A stretch of DNA of 64,000 nucleotides, taken from the NCBI RefSeq assembly GCF_020447265.1, contig NZ_JAJADR010000002.1:558001-622000 (forward strand), in the 5' to 3' direction. The position numbers and the translations under genes were made by a program. This document shows, piece after piece, positions 43,629-52,119 of the stretch (position 1 is the first letter of the stretch; each line of letters begins with the position of its first letter). The stretch comes from Hymenobacter lucidus. GTDB lineage: Bacteria; Bacteroidota; Bacteroidia; Cytophagales; Hymenobacteraceae. The notes beneath the pieces were generated by a model that saw only the letters and a program-made list of their open reading frames with translations, did not search any database and was not told the DNA's origin.

Positions 43629-43712
43629 AACTCAGAAGTCAGAGCTTAGAGCTCAGATAGAAGAAAGAGTGCCGTCCCAAAAGTCTAAGGTATAAGCTCT
43701 GACTTCTGAGTT
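43629..43712. repeat. 7-nt-word inverted repeat filling the mraY/murD spacer
   Basis: Arms 43629-43648 and 43693-43712 are perfect 20-bp complements with a 44-nt centre. Both consist of phased heptads: AACTCAG, AAGTCAG, AGCTTAG, AGCTCAG. It lies 7 nt after the mraY stop and 10 nt before the murD start. Confidence 0.85.
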
Positions 43713-43719
43713 TTAAAGG

Positions 43720-44940
43720 TTAGCGCAGCTTGAGCGTGACGAGCGTGAAGATGGCCAGCATGATGCCCACAATCCAGAAGCGCGACACGATTTTGGATTC
43801 GTGGTAGCCTAGCTTCTGGTAGTGGTGGTGCAAAGGCGACATGCGCAGCAGGCGGCGGCCCTCGCCGTACTTGCGTTTGGTGTACTTAAACCAGCCCACC
43901 TGCACCATCACCGAGAGGTTTTCAATCAGAAATACGCCGCAGAGCACCGGAATCAGCAGCTCCTTGCGGATGATGAGGGCCAGCACGGCAATGATACCGC
44001 CAATGGCCAACGAGCCGGTGTCGCCCATGAAAACCTGGGCCGGGTAGCTGTTGTACCACAAAAAGCCGATGCAGGCACCCACGAAGGCCGTACAGAAGAT
44101 TACCAGCTCCCCGGAGTTGGGAATAAACATAATATCCAGGTAATCAGCCAGCAACGCGTTGCCGCTAACGAAAGCCAGGATAGCCAGCGTAACGCCGATG
44201 ATGGCCGACGTACCGGCCGCCAGCCCGTCGAGGCCGTCGGTGATGTTGGCCCCGTTGCTCACGGCCGTGATAATCAGAATCACGATGGGAATGTAGAGGA
44301 AGCTGTAGAGGCCGTTGAAAAACGGGCCGGCGTAGGCAAACAGGTTGCCGTAGTTGAGCTCGTTGTTTTTGGCGAAGGGAATGGTCGTAATCATCAGCTT
44401 CACGTCCTGGTACACGGTGCTGGCGTCCACGGCCGAGAGCTGGCCGTTGGGCAGCAGATACTGGCGCACGGTCACGTCCTTGCTGAAAAACAGCACCCAG
44501 CCCACCGTAATGCCCAGCCCGATCTGGCCCAGCACCTTGAAGCGCCCACTAAGGCCCTCCTTGTTTTTCTGGAACACCTTGATGTAGTCGTCCAAGAAGC
44601 CGATGAGGCCCAGCCACACGGTGCTGAGCAGCATGAGCACGATGTAGATATTATCGAGCTTGGCAAATAGCAGCACCGGCACCAGAATGGCCAGCAGAAT
44701 AATCAGGCCGCCCATGGTGGGAGTGCCTTTTTTGGCCATCTGTCCTTCCAAGCCCAAATCCCGGATACTTTCGCCTACCTGCTTCATCTGCAGCACCCGA
44801 ATAAGGCGGGCGCCGAAGAGCTGGGCAATGATGAGCGAGGTAATAACGGCCATGGCCGCCCGAAACGAGATAAACTGGAACACGCCCGCGCCTGGCAGGT
44901 TGTAGTGCTTGTCGAGAAAGTCAAAAAGGTAATAAAGCAT
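43720..44940 (-). CDS. mraY: Phospho-N-acetylmuramoyl-pentapeptide transferase
   Basis: Transfers phospho-MurNAc-pentapeptide to undecaprenyl phosphate, forming lipid I. 406 residues with about ten helices. [10 protein letters not shown] near residue 70, [17 protein letters not shown] near 115 (catalytic Asp pair), [17 protein letters not shown] near 235, and [26 protein letters not shown] near 365 are all family signatures. The length, longer than in proteobacteria, agrees with Bacteroidota MraY. A near-consensus promoter lies in the 141-nt spacer before it. Confidence 0.97.
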   Translation of the reverse strand: MLYYLFDFLDKHYNLPGAGVFQFISFRAAMAVITSLIIAQLFGARLIRVLQMKQVGESIRDLGLEGQMAKKGTPTMGGLIILLAILVPVLLFAKLDNIYIVLMLLSTVWLGLIGFLDDYIKVFQKNKEGLSGRFKVLGQIGLGITVGWVLFFSKDVTVRQYLLPNGQLSAVDASTVYQDVKLMITTIPFAKNNELNYGNLFAYAGPFFNGLYSFLYIPIVILIITAVSNGANITDGLDGLAAGTSAIIGVTLAILAFVSGNALLADYLDIMFIPNSGELVIFCTAFVGACIGFLWYNSYPAQVFMGDTGSLAIGGIIAVLALIIRKELLIPVLCGVFLIENLSVMVQVGWFKYTKRKYGEGRRLLRMSPLHHHYQKLGYHESKIVSRFWIVGIMLAIFTLVTLKLR

Positions 44941-44984
44941 TGGCGCGGGGGTCAGCGGGTCTTCGGTGGAGTTATTCCAAGCTG

Positions 44985-45014
44985 CAAAGGTTTGGCTTTT
45001 TTGGGGTTGGGCAA
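44985..45014 (-). promoter_or_regulatory. Candidate internal promoter before mraY
   Basis: On the minus strand TTG (45012-45014), a 19-nt spacer, and AACCTTTG (44985-44992), which matches TAnnTTTG at all but the first position. It would give mraY and downstream genes a promoter of their own. Confidence 0.4.
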
Positions 45015-45081
45015 CTGTTGCGTTTTTGCAGATTTTCTAGTAGTCGTCATGTTTCGGCGGCGCTTAGCATGACGTGTTTTT

Positions 45082-46563
45082 TCATTTTCCCAGCAAGTCA
45101 AACATTTCCTGGAGCACTTGCTTGTCGTCAAAATCATTCTTGACGCCTTTGATTTCCTGGTAGTTTTCGTGGCCTTTGCCGGCTACCAGCACAATGTCGC
45201 CGGGCTGGGCCAGGGCCACGGCCGTTTTGATGGCTTCGCGCCGGTCGGCAATGGTCAGGACTTTGCCCAGATCGGCGGGCTGCACGCCGGCCTGCATCTG
45301 CTGCAGAATGTCGTTGGGGTCTTCGAAGCGCGGGTTGTCGGAGGTGAGTACCACGCGGCTGGAGCCTTTGCAGGCCAGGTTGGCCATAATGGGGCGCTTG
45401 GCCGCGTCGCGGTTGCCGCCGCAGCCCACCACCGTAATTACCTGCTGGCTGGGCTGGCGAATATCGGCAATGGTGTCGAGCACGTTTTCCAGCGCGTCGG
45501 GCGTGTGGGCGTAGTCTACGATTCCGGTAATGCGCGTCTTCTCGGCCAGAATGGGCTCGAAGCGGCCGGGTGCCGAGGTCAGGCCCGACAGCGTGGTCAG
45601 CACTTCCATCGGCTCCTCGCCCAGCAGCACCGCCGCCCCGTACACGGCCAGCAGGTTGTAGGCGTTGAACACGCCAATCAGCCGGAACTGCACGTCGCGG
45701 CCGTCCACATCGAGGTGCAGACCGTGCACGGCGTTTTCAATGAGCCGCGCCCGATACGTGGCCGGGCCGCGCAGGGAGTAGGTTTCGCGGCGGGCGGCGG
45801 TGTTTTGCAGCATCACCGGGCCGCGCTTGTCGTCGGCGTTGGTAAGGGCAAACGCCTGTTTGCCGAGGCCGTCGAAAAAGCCCTTTTTGGCCTTCAGGTA
45901 GTTATCGAAGGTGCCGTGATAGTCGAGGTGGTCGTGGGTGAGGTTAGTAAACACACCGCCCGCAAACTGCAAGCCCGTAATGCGGTGCTGCACCACCGCG
46001 TGCGAGCTGACCTCCATAAAGGTGTGGGTGCAGCCGGCAGCCACCATCTGGGCTAGCAACTCGTTCAGCCGGATGGCATCGGGCGTGGTGTGGGTGGCCG
46101 GAATTACCTGCTCGTCAATCTGGTTCTGCACCGTGCTCAGCAGCCCTACGTGGTAGCCCAGCTCCCGGAACAGCTTGTGTAGTACCGTGGCGCAAGTGGT
46201 TTTACCGTTGGTACCCGTAATGCCCACCAGTTTGAGCTGCCGCGACGGATGCCCGTAAAACGCCGCCGCCATATAAGCCATAGCCTCGGCGCTGTCGGCC
46301 ACCTGTATATATGTAGTGTCGGCAGCAGTTTCGGCGGGCAGCTCCTCGCACACGATTACCGACGCGCCCTGCTCCACCGCCTTCGGAATGAACTGGTGGC
46401 CGTCGGTCTGGGCGCCGCGCAGCGCGAAGAAGATAGTACCCGGCCGGGCCTGGCGCGAATCCAAGGTGAGGCCCGCTACCGTAACGTCGGCGGGACCAGC
46501 CTGGGCGCGCACGGCCACGCCGCTGAGCAAAGAGGAAAGCAAATGGTTATCGGCGTTGGTCAA
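45082..46563 (-). CDS. murE: UDP-N-acetylmuramoyl-L-alanyl-D-glutamate--2,6-diaminopimelate ligase
   Basis: Adds the third residue of the stem peptide. 493 residues. LTLDSRQARPGTIFFALRG near residues 32-50 binds the uridine, GTNGKTTCATVL near 115 is the ATP loop, and TNLTHDHLDYHGTFDNYLKAK near 210 is the Mur core. TSDNPRFEDP near 408 is the DNPR motif that marks meso-diaminopimelate specificity. Spacers on both sides (84 and 141 nt) are free of Mur genes; murF and ddl are missing from the cluster. Confidence 0.97.
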   Translation of the reverse strand: MTNADNHLLSSLLSGVAVRAQAGPADVTVAGLTLDSRQARPGTIFFALRGAQTDGHQFIPKAVEQGASVIVCEELPAETAADTTYIQVADSAEAMAYMAAAFYGHPSRQLKLVGITGTNGKTTCATVLHKLFRELGYHVGLLSTVQNQIDEQVIPATHTTPDAIRLNELLAQMVAAGCTHTFMEVSSHAVVQHRITGLQFAGGVFTNLTHDHLDYHGTFDNYLKAKKGFFDGLGKQAFALTNADDKRGPVMLQNTAARRETYSLRGPATYRARLIENAVHGLHLDVDGRDVQFRLIGVFNAYNLLAVYGAAVLLGEEPMEVLTTLSGLTSAPGRFEPILAEKTRITGIVDYAHTPDALENVLDTIADIRQPSQQVITVVGCGGNRDAAKRPIMANLACKGSSRVVLTSDNPRFEDPNDILQQMQAGVQPADLGKVLTIADRREAIKTAVALAQPGDIVLVAGKGHENYQEIKGVKNDFDDKQVLQEMFDLLGK

Positions 46564-46647
46564 GCAAGTGGGGCGGCCGGCAAGCCGCTTTTTCGGGATG
46601 TTTCGATTCTGTGTTTTGGCGGTCGAAGCCGGTCAGCCTACGCGGTG

Positions 46648-48963
46648 CTAGGCCTTGGGTTTACCGGCCTCGGCTCGTTTGGCAGCCTGCTGGCTGATGC
46701 GGTACTGCTCCAGGCGTTTGGCTTTCAGGGCCTTGATGCGCTTGGCCTCGTCCTGGTCGACGGCGGTAATAAGCTTGTTCTCCGTGAGCAGAGTGGGCGC
46801 CGGGGCGGGCAGCGCCTTAGGCGCGTCCCCCGACTTACTGCCAATGGGGACCAGCTCCAGCGTGACAACGGAGCCGCGCCGGATACCGCTGCCCGCCGCA
46901 ATGGACTGCTGCCGCACGCGGCCGGTGCCCAGGGCTTTCACGCGTAGGCCCCGGTTTTCGAGCAAAAACAAGGCGTCGCGCAGGGTCAGGCCGGTTACGT
47001 CGGGTACCCGGCCGGGGCGCACGGCTACGGGTTTCCAGTCTACGGCATTCACGTTGGAGTCGGCGCGGTCGGCCCGCACCCAGTCGTCGCCGGAGGCCTG
47101 CGAATGGTTGCTCACGCCCAGCTTCTGGCACACCAGCGTCAGTTCATCCTGTAGGCCAGCCCGCACATACGGCACTTTCGATTTATTAGAAGGCGCCCGG
47201 GCCAGCAAGGGGCGCTGACTGGCCATGTCGCGGGCCATAGCCTTGTCGGCCACTTCCCGGAAAATCGGGGCAGCTACCTGGGCTCCCGACCAATTGGCGC
47301 CCTTCGGCGAATCGACCACGACGATGCAGCTGTACTTGGGATTATCGGCCGGAAAGTAGCCGCAGAAGCTGGTGGAGTACTGCTTGGTATACTGGCCGTT
47401 TTTGAACTTCCAGGCCGTGCCGGTTTTGCCCGCAATGGTGTAGTCGGGCGTTTGGATGGCGCGGGCGGTGCCAGCCAGCACCACGCCTTCCAGCATTTCG
47501 CGCAGCTTGGCCACCGTTTCCTCCGAGCAGATTCGCTCGTTCAGCACCTTGGTTTCGAACCTCTCCAGCACCTTGTCAGCCTGCTTGATTTCCTTGACAA
47601 TCATGGGCTGCACCTTCACGCCGTTATTGGCAATGGCGTTGTAGAAGGCCAGCGTCTGGAGTGGGGCCAACTTCAGCTCGTAGCCGATACACATGGTACT
47701 CAGTGAGGTACGGCTCCACGAGCGGTCCGTGGGGTCTTTAATATAAGGCCGGGCCTCACCTGCCATCTGGAAGCCCAGCGGCTTGTCGAGCCCGAACTTC
47801 TTGAGGTAGTCGGTGTACTTGCTGGGATTGGGCGAGAAATGGTCGTTGATGAGCTTGGCCACCCCGATGTTGGAGGAATTCTCAATCACCTGCTTCACCG
47901 ACAGGCGGCCGTAGGCGTGGGTGTCGGTTTTCACGGCCCCAGCAATGCGCATCGAGCCGGTGCGGCCGGTATTCACCGTGTCGTCGAGCGACAAATCCTT
48001 GTTGTCTTCCAGCAAGGCCATCATTGAGGCCAGCTTGAAGGTCGAGCCCGGCTCGGTGCGGCCCTGGTCGGCAATGGCGTAGTTGTAGTCTTCGCGGTAC
48101 ACGCCGTCGGCCACTTTGCCCAGGTTGGCCACGGCCTTGATTTCGCCAGTCTGCACTTCCATCAGAATCACGCAGCCGTACTGGGCGCTGTTGTCGACCA
48201 GCGACTTGTAAAGCGCATTTTCGGCCACGTCCTGCAGGTTGATGTCGAGCGTGGTTTTCACGTCATAGCCGGGCTGGGGCTTTACTTCGGTGCCGTCGTA
48301 GATGGGCTTGTTGCCGCCGGGCAGACGCTCAAACAGCGCCTCGCCGTCTTTGCCGGCCAGGTGGCGGTTGTAGGTAAACTCCAGGCCCGCGCCGTTTTTA
48401 TCCTCGTTCAGGAAGCCGATGGTGCGCTGGGCCAGGCCACCAAAGGGCCGGAACCGCTTGTCGACCTTCTCGAACAGCACACCGCCTTTGTTTTTGCCCG
48501 CCCGGAAAATGGGCCACTGGGCCAGCATCTTCTTTTCCTGGTAGTTGATCTGCCGCGAATTCAGCCGCAGGTAGCGCACCTGGGCTTTCGAGTTCTTGGC
48601 GTTCTTCAGCTTGCGCCGGTATTCCTCGGGGCTCCGGTCGCCAAAAAAGCGCGACAGCAGCAACGACAGCGAATCGACGCCACTATCGAAGGTTTTCCGA
48701 TCAACCACGCTCGGGTCCCAGGCCACCCGGAAAAAGGGCAGCGAGGTGGCCATAATGCTTTCGTTATCGGAATAGATGTTGCCGCGGGTGGCAAACACCG
48801 GCTGGTACACGATGCGCCGCTCCTGTTCCAGGGCGCGCCACCGGTCGCCTTCTTTAAACTGAATGCGCGACACTTTCCACATAATGGCGGCCGAAAACAG
48901 GCAGACGCCCAGAAACGCCAGCCGTACGCGGGTAACAATGGATTTCTTAACGCTTCCTTTCAT
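46648..48963 (-). CDS. ftsI: Septal transpeptidase (class B PBP, FtsI type) with PASTA domain
   Basis: Cross-links septal peptidoglycan with FtsW. 771 residues: one membrane segment (~13-30), a pedestal region, then the transpeptidase with the SxxK box GSTFKLASM near residue 308, SSN near 363 and KTGTAWK near 516. A PASTA domain (VPDVTGLTLRDALFLLENRGLRVKALGTGRV, about 650-685) follows; PASTA units bind peptidoglycan or contact division partners. The last ~50 residues are a basic helix (AKRIKALKAKRLEQYRISQQAAKRAE) not found in most FtsI. It overlaps the ftsL-like gene by 17 nt. Confidence 0.95.
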   Translation of the reverse strand: MKGSVKKSIVTRVRLAFLGVCLFSAAIMWKVSRIQFKEGDRWRALEQERRIVYQPVFATRGNIYSDNESIMATSLPFFRVAWDPSVVDRKTFDSGVDSLSLLLSRFFGDRSPEEYRRKLKNAKNSKAQVRYLRLNSRQINYQEKKMLAQWPIFRAGKNKGGVLFEKVDKRFRPFGGLAQRTIGFLNEDKNGAGLEFTYNRHLAGKDGEALFERLPGGNKPIYDGTEVKPQPGYDVKTTLDINLQDVAENALYKSLVDNSAQYGCVILMEVQTGEIKAVANLGKVADGVYREDYNYAIADQGRTEPGSTFKLASMMALLEDNKDLSLDDTVNTGRTGSMRIAGAVKTDTHAYGRLSVKQVIENSSNIGVAKLINDHFSPNPSKYTDYLKKFGLDKPLGFQMAGEARPYIKDPTDRSWSRTSLSTMCIGYELKLAPLQTLAFYNAIANNGVKVQPMIVKEIKQADKVLERFETKVLNERICSEETVAKLREMLEGVVLAGTARAIQTPDYTIAGKTGTAWKFKNGQYTKQYSTSFCGYFPADNPKYSCIVVVDSPKGANWSGAQVAAPIFREVADKAMARDMASQRPLLARAPSNKSKVPYVRAGLQDELTLVCQKLGVSNHSQASGDDWVRADRADSNVNAVDWKPVAVRPGRVPDVTGLTLRDALFLLENRGLRVKALGTGRVRQQSIAAGSGIRRGSVVTLELVPIGSKSGDAPKALPAPAPTLLTENKLITAVDQDEAKRIKALKAKRLEQYRISQQAAKRAEAGKPKA

Positions 48964-49753
48964 GGCTCTGACTGGAAGGTTTGGTGGTTTTTTTGGCTGC
49001 TGGCTTCTTTGCCACCGGCTTTTTAGTCGTAGGCTTTTTAGCGGCCGACCGGGCGGCTGTTGGTTTCCGGGTAGTTTTTTTCGGGGTCGAAGGGCGCGCG
49101 GCCGTGGCGTGGCTGGTCGAGCTATGACCCGACGCTACCATGCGGGCCGGGCGGGCGGGCTTCACCGAATCGGCCAAGGCCAGGGAGTCGGCAGCCGACA
49201 GCGCTGCTAGAGAATCGGCAGTCAGCACGGGCATGGCTTCCAGCTCGGCCTCATCGAGGCGGCCGGCGGGCACGGTGATGCGGAACGGCGGCGATGAGCT
49301 TTCGACCAGGCCGTAAGCCGCCACTTTACGGGCCACTTCGCTTTGCTTGCTGGCCTCCATGTAGTCCGATTTCAGGGTGGTGTAGTCGGCCCGCAAATCC
49401 TCGGTTTCCAGCTTCAGCTTCTGAATACTGCGGTTCATGCGGTAGCCCCAGTGGGTGTTACCGATGTAAACCAGCGTCAGAAACATCACAAACAGCACGT
49501 GCGGCAGGTACTGCACGGGCAGACCTTCGCGAAAAATGCTATCCACGCTGGTGAGGCGGTCGAGCAGCGTGAATACGCTCCAGGTACTGCGCGGGGCAGC
49601 CTTTTCGCGCTTGGGAGGTCGTGGCGCGGGCGCAGGTTCGGGTTCGGCCGCCACGGGCGTGGGCTCGGGCACCACTGGTGGCGGTGCTACCTCCCGGGGC
49701 ACGTTGGCCCGGGGCGGCGTATTAGCGACGGGTTTGAGGGTATTGGTAGCCAA
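48947..49753 (-). CDS. ftsL: FtsL-like division protein with Pro-rich head and Lys/Ala-rich tail
   Basis: Position between rsmH and ftsI and the bitopic layout identify it as the Bacteroidota FtsL-like protein. Residues 1-80: Pro/Ala/Glu-rich, cytoplasmic. One membrane segment near 83-102 (LPHVLFVMFLTLVYIGNTHW). A coiled coil near 107-145 (IQKLKLETEDLRADYTTLKSDY), the part that pairs with FtsB-type partners, then SSPPFRITVPAGRLDE. The last ~60 residues (KKTTRKPTAARSAAKKPTTKKP...) resemble a histone H1-like repeat. Typical FtsL-like proteins are half this length. The tail would be periplasmic by topology. It overlaps ftsI by 17 nt. Confidence 0.85.
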   Translation of the reverse strand: MATNTLKPVANTPPRANVPREVAPPPVVPEPTPVAAEPEPAPAPRPPKREKAAPRSTWSVFTLLDRLTSVDSIFREGLPVQYLPHVLFVMFLTLVYIGNTHWGYRMNRSIQKLKLETEDLRADYTTLKSDYMEASKQSEVARKVAAYGLVESSSPPFRITVPAGRLDEAELEAMPVLTADSLAALSAADSLALADSVKPARPARMVASGHSSTSHATAARPSTPKKTTRKPTAARSAAKKPTTKKPVAKKPAAKKTTKPSSQSHERKR

Positions 49754-49848
49754 AATCTCGGGAGAGGAAAAGGAGGTTGGCGTTTTTGCTTAGAAAGTCA
49801 ACAGCACTGAAGCGGCGGCGCGGGGCGAAAACCCGGCCAGTTTCCGGT

Positions 49849-50781
49849 TCATTCGTCGCGGCGCACCGCGATGCGCAGCTTGGCCGAGCGGGCCCGGCTG
49901 TTCAGGGCTACCTCTTCGGCAGTAGCTTCCACGGGTTTGCGCGTGAGCACCTCGAAGGGCGTATTGGTATGGCCGAACAAGTCTTTTTCGGCCTCGCCGA
50001 AGAATTTGCCCTTAGCCATAAAGTTCTTTACTAGCCGGTCCTCCAGGGAGTGGTACGACATAACCACCAGTCGGCCGCCGGGACGCAGCACCTGAGCCGT
50101 TTGCAGTAGCATTTCCTGCAGGGCGGCCATTTCATCGTTCACCTCGATGCGCAGCGCCTGAAAAACCTGGGCCAGGTACTTGTTTTCCTTGCCCCGGGGC
50201 ATGCAGGGGGCCATGGCTTTTTTCAGCGCCCCAATCGTGTCGATTGCCTGCCCGCGGCGAGCGGCTACCAGGGTTTTGGCCAGCGTGCGGGCGTTGGTTA
50301 CCTCGCCGTACATGCCAAAGATGCGGTGCAGCTCGGCCTCGGCGTAGTCGTTCACAATGTCGCCGGCCGTACGCTCCCCTTCGGGGTCCATGCGCATGTC
50401 CAGCGGGCCGTCGAAGCGGGTGCTGAAGCCGCGCTCGGGCGTATCAAACTGGTGCGACGACACACCCAAATCGGCCAGCAGCCCATCGACGGGCAACACG
50501 CCGCGTTGCTCCAGCTCGGCGTGCAGGTCGCGGAAATTGGCCCGGATAAAGGTGAACTGGGGCCGGGCCAGGCGGGCCGCTTCCTGTTCGGCATCGGCAT
50601 CCTGGTCGAAGCTGTAGAGGTGGCCGGAACTTAGGCGCTCCAGCATGCGGGCCGAGTGGCCACCGCCGCCGAAGGTTACGTCCACGTAGCGGCCGTCGGG
50701 GCGCAGGTCGAGGGCTTCGAGGCACTCGGCCAGCATCACGGGGCGGTGGTAGTCGGTATCGTTCTGGTAGTCGGGGCTCAT
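49849..50781 (-). CDS. rsmH: 16S rRNA (cytosine1402-N4)-methyltransferase
   Basis: Methylates C1402 of 16S rRNA using S-adenosylmethionine. 310 residues. HRPVMLAECLEAL near residue 12, VDVTFGGGGHSARML near 34 (SAM-binding), LLADLGVSSHQFD near 100, and VVMSYHSLEDRLVKNF near 245 are all family signatures. It overlaps mraZ by 4 nt, so the two are translationally coupled at the head of the dcw cluster. Confidence 0.97.
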   Translation of the reverse strand: MSPDYQNDTDYHRPVMLAECLEALDLRPDGRYVDVTFGGGGHSARMLERLSSGHLYSFDQDADAEQEAARLARPQFTFIRANFRDLHAELEQRGVLPVDGLLADLGVSSHQFDTPERGFSTRFDGPLDMRMDPEGERTAGDIVNDYAEAELHRIFGMYGEVTNARTLAKTLVAARRGQAIDTIGALKKAMAPCMPRGKENKYLAQVFQALRIEVNDEMAALQEMLLQTAQVLRPGGRLVVMSYHSLEDRLVKNFMAKGKFFGEAEKDLFGHTNTPFEVLTRKPVEATAEEVALNSRARSAKLRIAVRRDE

Positions 50782-51254
50782 GCGGCAAGGGGGCCGCTGG
50801 CGGGCGGTACGTCGGTGGATAAAAATTTCTGGGCCAGCTTCGAGAAGCTCTGCTGATCTTTGATGAGGAACTCGTCGTACTTTTCGGGGTCCCAGATTTC
50901 GCAGCGGTTGCCGAGGCCCACGATAATGGCTTCCTTCTCGATGCCAGAGTAGCGCAGCATAGTGCGGGGCAGCATGAAGCGGCCGATGTTGTCGAGCTCT
51001 ACTTCCGTCATGCCGCGGAAGAAGTTGCGCTGAAACTGCCGGTACTCCTCATTGAACTCATCCAGCGCCATAACCTTGTCGTGAATCACGCGCCACGATT
51101 CGCGCGGATACAAAACCAGGCAAGGCTCAAACCCGCGCACCAGCACGAGCTGGTTGCCGGAGGCTTCCGGTAGGTTGGCCTTCACCTTGGCGGGCAGTAC
51201 CAGGCGCCCTTTCGGGTCCAGCTTGCACTCATATTCGCCGGAGAGAAGGTTCAT
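50778..51254 (-). CDS. mraZ: Transcriptional regulator MraZ
   Basis: A DNA-binding protein that represses its own dcw operon in other bacteria. 158 residues with two SpoVT/AbrB-like halves: GEYECKLDPKGRLVLPAKVK (residues 6-25) and DNIGRFMLPRTMLRYSGIEKEAIIVGLG (about 90-117). The DxxGRxxLP motif appears in both halves. ATG 51254 (MNLLSGEYE) is the family start; the frame upstream overlaps promoter and operator. Three TGGTW repeats at 10-bp spacing lie directly upstream, as expected for autoregulation. Confidence 0.96.
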   Translation of the reverse strand: MNLLSGEYECKLDPKGRLVLPAKVKANLPEASGNQLVLVRGFEPCLVLYPRESWRVIHDKVMALDEFNEEYRQFQRNFFRGMTEVELDNIGRFMLPRTMLRYSGIEKEAIIVGLGNRCEIWDPEKYDEFLIKDQQSFSKLAQKFLSTDVPPASGPLAA

Positions 51255-51296
51255 TGCTGCCAGTGGTGCCGACCAGGCGTGGGAATGGGATAATAG

Positions 51297-51326
51297 CAAA
51301 AGTACGCAATGCCCCGGAAAAGGCAA
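51297..51326 (-). promoter_or_regulatory. Promoter of the mraZ-dcw operon
   Basis: On the minus strand TTG (51324-51326), a 19-nt spacer, and TACTTTTG (51297-51304), an exact TAnnTTTG match. The leader before ATG 51254 is about 35-40 nt. Confidence 0.75.
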
Positions 51327-51349
51327 CCACGATTTACCATTTTCTACCA
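51325..51349 (-). promoter_or_regulatory. MraZ-box-like operator: three TGGTW repeats, 10-bp period
   Basis: On the minus strand TGGTA (51345-51349), TGGTA (51335-51339) and TGGTT (51325-51329), each separated by exactly 5 nt. The last unit overlaps the -33 TTG. In E. coli, MraZ binds TGGGN units with 5-nt gaps in front of mraZ; the architecture here is the same, with T for the third G. Confidence 0.7.
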
Positions 51350-51569
51350 CTACGCAAAAACGGGCTTTAAAGCCGTTTAAGACAGTTTTTATTCTCCATA
51401 CGTTAGCGTGGCAAGGCCAATCAATGCAGCAGGAAATGCGCTTTGCCATAATGGCAGTCCTGCTATCGGGCTGTTTCAGGGCGAGGTTTACCCGCCATCC
51501 AAGCCACTTTGCGGGTTATTCTATCTCCTGTGCTGCCGGCCTCTGAACCACGCTCTGGCGGCAGTGTTG

Positions 51570-51577
51570 TATCTTTG
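51570..51577 (+). promoter_or_regulatory. -7 element immediately before the HYC_CC_PP gene
   Basis: TATCTTTG matches the Bacteroidota -7 consensus exactly. It ends only 5 nt before the GTG start at 51583, so the mRNA could be leaderless. No good -33 TTG is seen. Confidence 0.5.
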
Positions 51578-51582
51578 TAGAC

Positions 51583-52038
51583 GTGAAACGCCCCCTGCTC
51601 CATCGGCTCTTCAGCGGCTTTATGGCTCTGCTCGTGCTCACCACTTCAGTGGGGCTCACGGTGCAGTCGCACACCTGCCGCAGCAGCGGGCGCAGCACGG
51701 CGGCTATTATCTTCAGCGCCCCCCAACACAAGTGTCCGCCCGCTTCATCGGCAGCAGCCTTGGCGGCTTCACACCAGTTGCCGGGCAAGGCCGAGCTAAA
51801 AAAATCCTGCTGCGAATTCGGGGCCCATTTCCACAAGCTAGAAGCTGCTTCGCATACTTCCGACCAAGCCAAGCTCCTGCCGCCCGTGCTGACGGCTTGG
51901 TCGCCGGCATCCGACTGGGGCTTATTTCAGCCGGGCCGGCTTGTAACACAGGGAGCAACCTGGCACGCCAGCGACTCTTCGCCGCCCTTGCGGGCAGGGC
52001 GGATGCTGCTGGTTTTCGTGGGTACCTGGCAGGTTTAG
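51583..52038 (+). CDS. HYC_CC_PP family protein
   Basis: A 151-residue exported protein of a Bacteroidota-specific family named for its conserved residues. A hydrophobic signal (LFSGFMALLVLTTSVGLTVQ) is followed by HTC near residues 30-32 (the HxC element), KSCCEF near 75-79 (the CC pair) and LLPP near 98-101 (the PP pair). The Cys/His pattern suggests soft-metal binding. The gene stands 81 nt before a TonB-dependent receptor and upstream of an HMA-domain protein, the usual setting for these proteins. GTG 51583 is the only start that keeps the signal peptide intact. The molecular role is unknown. Confidence 0.8.
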   Translation: MKRPLLHRLFSGFMALLVLTTSVGLTVQSHTCRSSGRSTAAIIFSAPQHKCPPASSAAALAASHQLPGKAELKKSCCEFGAHFHKLEAASHTSDQAKLLPPVLTAWSPASDWGLFQPGRLVTQGATWHASDSSPPLRAGRMLLVFVGTWQV

Positions 52039-52119
52039 AATTTCTTCCGGCGCTACTCTGGTGGCGCAAGGCAACCCTTTACGGTTTTTCTCCGAGAAGA
52101 ATTCTAACCTACTGATACT

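Noticed and set aside
43629..43712. Spacer hairpins as ordinary intrinsic terminators
   Set aside because: No T run follows, the centre is long (30-68 nt), and they lie inside operons of essential genes.
44941..45081. A small gene in the mraY/murE gap
   Set aside because: The frame there is Lys/Thr-rich without family look, and the gap is better explained by a near-consensus promoter and a short CGTCATG inverted repeat.
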